Assembly (NCBI GenBank): GCA_947038135.1
Contig: CAMQVM010000037.1
Coordinates: 1-10,258, forward strand
Length of the DNA stretch: 10,258 bases
Direction: 5' to 3'
DNA from: an uncultured Rikenellaceae bacterium
GTDB taxonomy: Bacteria > Bacteroidota > Bacteroidia > Bacteroidales > Rikenellaceae
Positions 6,046 through 10,258 of the stretch are shown here, piece after piece (positions within the stretch are counted from its first letter, which is position 1; each line of letters begins with the position of its first letter). The notes beneath the pieces were generated by a model. That model searched no databases and had not been told where the DNA came from. It saw nothing but the letters and a program-made list of their open reading frames with translations. The translations under genes were made by a program, and so were the position numbers.

Positions 6046-7849
6046 ATGAAGAAATTTCTTATAGCATCTCTAATCCTACCAGGTTTCGTGGCGTGCGATA
6101 AGACAGAGGAAGTTAATTATATACTTCCATCAGACAACATTATCAGAGTGTCGGCAGGAGTTGACTCTCTAGTTACCCGTGTGTCTGCAACAACTAGCAA
6201 CCTTAAAGAGTTTGGTATAACTGTGCTAGCATCTAGTAGCCCCAGCTACAATTATTCCAATGTGAAGGCAACCAAAACAGGTAGCACGTGGAATACAGAC
6301 CAAACGATGCTTTGGAGAAATGAATCAGATAAGGTTACAATCTTTGCCTATGCACCATATAAAGAGGGGTTTGACATTTTAGATAAAGATGCAGTTATGT
6401 CTATACTAACCGATCAAACTACAGAGGCAAATGCAGTAGCTATTAGGTCAAACGGTGCAGGCAACAACTATAGTGCTATAATAGCACCTCAGACAGTAGT
6501 TGCTGGTGCAAAATTACTAACAATAAAATTGAGCAATGGCTATGTCTATCAGTATGTAGTTCCAACAAGTGGTCACACATTTGCACAAGAAACAGCCTAC
6601 GTAATCAACCTACGAATAGGTAAAGACACTGTTACACTTGCAAGTGATATTACAGTTGACGATTGGACTATTGGTAAAGAGATTAATGGCAACACTGAGA
6701 TTGATCCTTATTCAATGCAACTATATTTAGATAAAGGAGAAAAAGGCAAAAAAAATCGTGCAAACGCATATATCTTACCTTTAGCAGATGATGTAACACA
6801 CAGACTATCTATCGAGCGCATTGATGATTACTGGACTAGCGAAGATGCTATTTACGGAGGAAACGATGCAACTAACACTATTGCATCTAACCAAGATATG
6901 CAAATTAAAATTTTATGGGCAGATTTCAAATATGATGGTTTAGTAACTCCAATTGTTAGCTCTAAAGAGAAAAGTATGGCTATCAAAGTTGGCAATTTAT
7001 CAACTGTTGCCCCAAAAGGTGGTAATATGGTTGTTGCAGTAACAAAAGCAAATGGCACAGATGTTCTATGGAGCTGGCACTTATGGTTCAGTGATATTGC
7101 AATTGATCCTATCACTCATATCTCAAAAACAGCTACTCCACTACCAAGCGGTCAAAACATTATGGATAGGAACTTAGGAGCAACGAGCTATAACGGTCCA
7201 GGTATTGAGACTTATGGTCTACTATATCAGTGGGGACGTAAAGACGGATTTCCTGGTAGTGCAACATCAGCTAGCGAAGAACCTACGATTTACACACCTG
7301 CAAATATTAATGGTACACAGTTAATTCTTAATACAGCGTCAAATGGCTCTATTGCCTTATCTATTCAAAATCCATTTACTTTCTATGTAGTTGCTCCTGG
7401 GATTAGTGATTGGGCTACGTGCTTACTCAAAAGGTAATACACGTTGGAATACGACAGGTGGTACTGGTAGTTCTGCTGATTACAAAGGAACAAAGACCAT
7501 CTATGACCCATGTCCACGTGGCTGGAGAATGCCTTGGGGGGCTAATTTTAGTGGTTTTAAAAGAGATGAGATGAGTCCATTCACGTGGCAAAAAAGTTCT
7601 GAAACTACAACTTCAGGATCTGTGTATAATAAAACCAATGCTTTTTTTCCAGGTACTGGTAATCGCCACGTTTCAGCTGGAAAGTTAATGATGTCTGGCA
7701 GTTATGTGGCTATGTGGAGTGGAGCTGGTCATAAGCAGGAACCAACTCTTCATAATGGGTATTGTTTATCACTTCACGCTTCCTATATTTCTCCTGGAGC
7801 TAATTGTAGTCGTGCTTATGGGTATCCAGTACGTCCAGTACAAGAGTAA
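6046..7849 (+). pseudogene. Fimbrillin-like/FISUMP lipoprotein, first copy, frameshifted and internally shortened
   Basis: The likely start is ATG at 6046: MKKFLIASLILPGFVAC gives a lipoprotein signal with Cys17, and an ATG ten codons earlier would spoil it. The reading frame stops at 7437 after 463 residues. Similarity to the next gene resumes in the +1 frame up to TAA at 7847. Reading DWAT, skipping T at 7420, then AYSKGNTRWNT restores a 600-residue protein ending RPVQE like its neighbour. Layout: fimbrillin-like half (about 30-225), a middle domain with LWSWHLWFSD, then a FISUMP-type domain (IMDRNLG at 372-378, later DPCPRGW). Compared with the second copy, 77 codons are missing at about residues 124-128, including the FKHKMTQL strand. 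Such proteins are exported lipoproteins, often pilus tip or surface adhesins. The shift is not in a homopolymer. Decay after duplication is likely; a sequencing error would explain the shift but not the deletion. Confidence 0.82.
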
Positions 7850-8013
7850 AAAGCAAACCAAGTCGAGCGTATTGCATAATTTGCTAGCGCTCAGAAGTTC
7901 AAATAAATTTGATTGCGCTTACTTAATCGCAAATTTATATTATTTAATTATTCTCCCTATTGCTCTAGGCAATAGAGAGTCAATATCGCAACCGATTAAA
8001 AAATTAAGACATA
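7850..8013. other. Spacer between the two lipoprotein copies, with two hairpins
   Basis: This 164-base spacer has no gene. CTCcCTATTGC (7953-7963) pairs with GCAATAGaGAG (7969-7979) over ten of eleven positions around the loop TCTAG, ending 34 bases before the next start codon. Upstream, ATAAATTTG (7903-7911) pairs with CAAATTTAT (7930-7938), and a GCG/CGC pair inside extends it. Neither has a following T tract. They may be leader structures of the second gene or weak terminators of the first. No clear TAnnTTTG promoter was found, so co-transcription is possible. Confidence 0.4.
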
Positions 8014-10020
8014 ATGAAAAAAACAATATCAATACTATCCCTATCGGCTATACTGATGGTAGGGTGTCAGAAAGAGAATAACAACTCTAACACGAACTAC
8101 CCAGCAGATGGAGTGGTTCGTATCAATACAAATATTGATGCACTTAATACACGTGCAGCCCAAACACCTTACGAGGGTGTAAACCTTAGTCTTTCGGTAG
8201 ATTATGGAGCGGGTGACGGCAATACAAAAACTAACGTTGAGTGGGCCAAAAACACTGATTGGTCAACGGCAACTACAATGCTTTGGAAAGATGCAGAGAC
8301 ACCAGCAAAAATCTACGCTTATGCTCCTTATGTAGCCGAGCAAGCAGATTTAACAGCTATCAAGTTCTCAGCAACAGCCGACCAAAGTGTAGGTTTATTA
8401 TCTAGCGACCTTGTGGGCTACACAAACGAAGCTTTTGTACCGGGTAGTAGCCTGACTACAAAAAATGCTGTTGATATTGATTTCAAGCATAAAATGACGC
8501 AGTTAAATATTGCCATTGCAATTGCCGATGAATTTGAGGGGCAAAGCGTAACGGTTACTGGTGTAGCAGTTAAAGGACAAACAGCTGTAACATACAATGC
8601 GATGTCAGGAGTAGCTACATCAACTGGCAATGCAGTAGAAGTACTAGCAAGCAAAGGCGCAGATAATAACTATACAGTTATCATATCACCTCAGACAGTA
8701 GTTGCTGGCTCAAAATTAGTGTCAATCAATATGAGCAACGGCGAAACGTATAATTACCCAACTCCTGTAAGTGGCCATACATTTGCACAAGGTACAGCAA
8801 ACAGTATAAAACTAAGAATTGGTAAAGACAAAATCACCCTTTCAGACGAGATTGTAGTTAATAATTGGACTGCTGGTGATGTGATTACTGGGGGCAGTGC
8901 TAATTTAATTGATAGAGTGCAGTATGAATTAGACAAAGGAGAGCAAGGTAAAACAAAGCGTGCAAACTCATATATTATACCTCTAACAGTTAATGTAACA
9001 CATAAGCTGTCTATCGAGCGTATTGATGACTATTGGGCTAACACTGATGCTGCATCTCTTTATGCAGGAAACAATTTAGATAACACTATCGCTTCTAACC
9101 CAGATATGCAGATTAAAGTTATATGGTCAGATTTTAAATATGATGGTTTAGTAACTCCAATGGTTAATGCTACTGAAAAAAATATGTTAATTACAGTTAG
9201 TGATTTGTCAACTGTTGCCCCAAAAGGTGGTAATATGATTGTTGCAGTAACAAAAGCTAATGGTACAGATATTCTATGGAGCTGGCACTTATGGTTCAGT
9301 GATATTGCAGTTGATAAAGTTACTGGTGTTGCATCAACAGCTACGGAGGTTAAAAGCACGCAAAAGATTATGGATAGAAACTTAGGAGCAAAGAGCATCG
9401 ATGGTGCTGGCGCTGAAACTTATGGTCTACTGTATCAGTGGGGGCGTAAAGACGCATTTCCTAATAGTGTAACAGCCACTGGCGAAGAACCTACGATTTA
9501 CACACCTGCGAATATCGATGGAGCACAGTTAAATCTTAATAAAATACGAGATGGCTCTATTGCCTTAGCGATTCAAAATCCATTTACTTTCTATATAGAT
9601 CATGATTGGGTGGGTACTGGCATAGATGCAGATGCAGTTACCAGTAGACGTTGGAATACTTCAGTTACTACTTTAGAAAAAGGAACAAAGACCATTTTTG
9701 ACCCTTGCCCACGTGGCTTGAGAATACCGTGGGGTGAAAATTGGAGTGGAATTAAATTCGCTCTTGATAAGAACAATTGGGTGACTACCCCAGCAAATGG
9801 TGGCGTTCTTGTTACTGACAATGCAAATACATTTATAGTAGCTTCTGGCTATCGCAGTTCATCCTCTGGAGAATGCATAGATATTGGTAGATTTTCGCTC
9901 ACGTGGAGTAGTTCGTCGAAAAAACAAAGAGCGATGGTATTGGAGATAAGCACTAATGACTTGCTCGGCAGTGATCTATATCGTTCTACCGGGTGTGCAG
10001 TGCGCCCAGTGCAAGAGTAG
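8014..10020 (+). CDS. Fimbrillin-like lipoprotein with C-terminal FISUMP domain, intact second copy
   Basis: This 668-residue protein starts MKKTISILSLSAILMVGC, a lipoprotein signal with Cys18, so it should be lipid-anchored and surface-exposed by way of the periplasm. Residues about 30-290 look like the fimbrillin (Mfa-like) fold: RINTNIDALNTR, MLWKDAETPAKIYAYAPY, and the hallmark FKHKMTQLNIAI at 157-168. A middle domain (about 300-440) carries RANSYIIPL and ILWSWHLWFSDI, then the FISUMP-type region (450-668) with IMDRNLG (452-458), YGLLYQWGRKDAFP (470-483), DPCPRGLRIPWG (563-574) and the end CAVRPVQE. Proteins of this layout in Bacteroidales are often accessory or tip subunits of type V pili, or stand-alone surface proteins; no pilus anchor or other subunit gene is seen here. 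It is a close paralogue of the preceding gene, 164 bases away, and is the functional copy of the pair. Binding target unknown. Confidence 0.88.
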   Translation: MKKTISILSLSAILMVGCQKENNNSNTNYPADGVVRINTNIDALNTRAAQTPYEGVNLSLSVDYGAGDGNTKTNVEWAKNTDWSTATTMLWKDAETPAKIYAYAPYVAEQADLTAIKFSATADQSVGLLSSDLVGYTNEAFVPGSSLTTKNAVDIDFKHKMTQLNIAIAIADEFEGQSVTVTGVAVKGQTAVTYNAMSGVATSTGNAVEVLASKGADNNYTVIISPQTVVAGSKLVSINMSNGETYNYPTPVSGHTFAQGTANSIKLRIGKDKITLSDEIVVNNWTAGDVITGGSANLIDRVQYELDKGEQGKTKRANSYIIPLTVNVTHKLSIERIDDYWANTDAASLYAGNNLDNTIASNPDMQIKVIWSDFKYDGLVTPMVNATEKNMLITVSDLSTVAPKGGNMIVAVTKANGTDILWSWHLWFSDIAVDKVTGVASTATEVKSTQKIMDRNLGAKSIDGAGAETYGLLYQWGRKDAFPNSVTATGEEPTIYTPANIDGAQLNLNKIRDGSIALAIQNPFTFYIDHDWVGTGIDADAVTSRRWNTSVTTLEKGTKTIFDPCPRGLRIPWGENWSGIKFALDKNNWVTTPANGGVLVTDNANTFIVASGYRSSSSGECIDIGRFSLTWSSSSKKQRAMVLEISTNDLLGSDLYRSTGCAVRPVQE

Positions 10021-10043
10021 AATGAGGTAACTCACACCAACTA

Positions 10044-10075
10044 AGCTGTAAGAGTTTGAATGTACTCTTACAGCT
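10044..10075 (+). terminator. Hairpin after the second lipoprotein, probable terminator
   Basis: AGCTGTAAGAGT (10044-10055) and ACTCTTACAGCT (10064-10075) are perfect 12-base complements around an 8-base loop, 24 bases after the lipoprotein stop. The position fits transcript termination, but the following bases are ACAAAAATAG, not a T tract. It may act as a weak terminator, a 3'-end stabiliser or a bidirectional structure. Confidence 0.55.
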
Positions 10076-10258
10076 ACAAAAATAGAGATTAACATATTAT
10101 TCCACTTGCCAGTAGTAGTACTATTTACAACCTTCCTATTTTCACCCTTTAGCTACCTTTAAGAGAGGTGTTTATGATATCTAACATCTGTAATCATCTT
10201 ATTTAGGGAGATTCGCATAATACAATAATTCACCATTAATAGGCTATAAAACACTGAT
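10076..10258. other. Right-edge noncoding stretch
   Basis: The last 183 bases hold no open frame of useful length and no repeat or RNA structure that I can identify. A neighbouring gene probably begins beyond the window. Confidence 0.5.

Noticed and set aside
7391..7849. Separate small gene with the 152-codon frame
   Set aside because: It is the shifted continuation of the first lipoprotein, matching the C-terminus of the second copy, and has no signal peptide or plausible start of its own.
7704..8081. Plus-strand 125-codon frame across the spacer between the lipoproteins
   Set aside because: It overlaps the end of the first copy and the signal peptide of the second in a wrong frame, and no homologous pattern is visible.

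Overview
The window looks like an AT-rich chromosomal segment of a member of the Bacteroidales. The evidence is two lipoproteins of the fimbrillin/FISUMP type, which are largely confined to Bacteroidetes, A/T-rich leaders in place of Shine-Dalgarno sequences, and a few matches to the Bacteroidetes -7 promoter box TAnnTTTG. I cannot place it to genus from sequence alone. No rRNA, tRNA, CRISPR array, transposase or integrase was seen.

Left part, minus strand (about 3653 down to 1): a tightly packed set of natural-product genes. In transcription order these are two tiny overlapping ORFs (3653-3526), a Sfp-type 4'-phosphopantetheinyl transferase (3502-2954), a MATE-family exporter with an extra C-terminal domain (2953-1322), and the start of a nonribosomal peptide synthetase (1295 to beyond base 1). 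The gaps are 23, 0 and 26 bases, so one transcript is likely. The transferase would prime the carrier domains of the synthetase, the synthetase would assemble a peptide, and the MATE protein would export it or protect the cell from it. Only one full condensation domain and the beginning of what should be an adenylation domain lie in the window, so the product cannot be predicted.

Middle, minus strand (4178-5059): an AraC-family regulator with an N-terminal cupin-like sensor half and a C-terminal double helix-turn-helix. It sits between the synthetase operon, which reads the same way, and the lipoprotein genes, which diverge from it. The 675-base stretch before the operon holds decayed coding-like sequence, a 16-bp palindrome and candidate promoter or operator motifs. 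The 956-base stretch between the regulator and the lipoproteins holds a three-copy ~20-bp repeat that is the best candidate operator, plus hairpins.

Right part, plus strand (6046-10020): two tandem paralogous lipoproteins with an N-terminal fimbrillin-like half and a C-terminal FISUMP half. The second copy (8014-10020, 668 aa) is intact. The first (6046-7849) has a one-base frameshift near 7420 and lacks 77 codons present in the second, including the FKHKMTQL strand, so it appears to be a decaying duplicate. A 12-bp perfect hairpin follows the second copy. The last ~180 bases hold nothing I can identify.

The most interesting unit is the small transferase/MATE/synthetase cluster with its regulator and tiny leader ORFs. 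I recognise each protein family, but I do not recognise the cluster as one with a known product.
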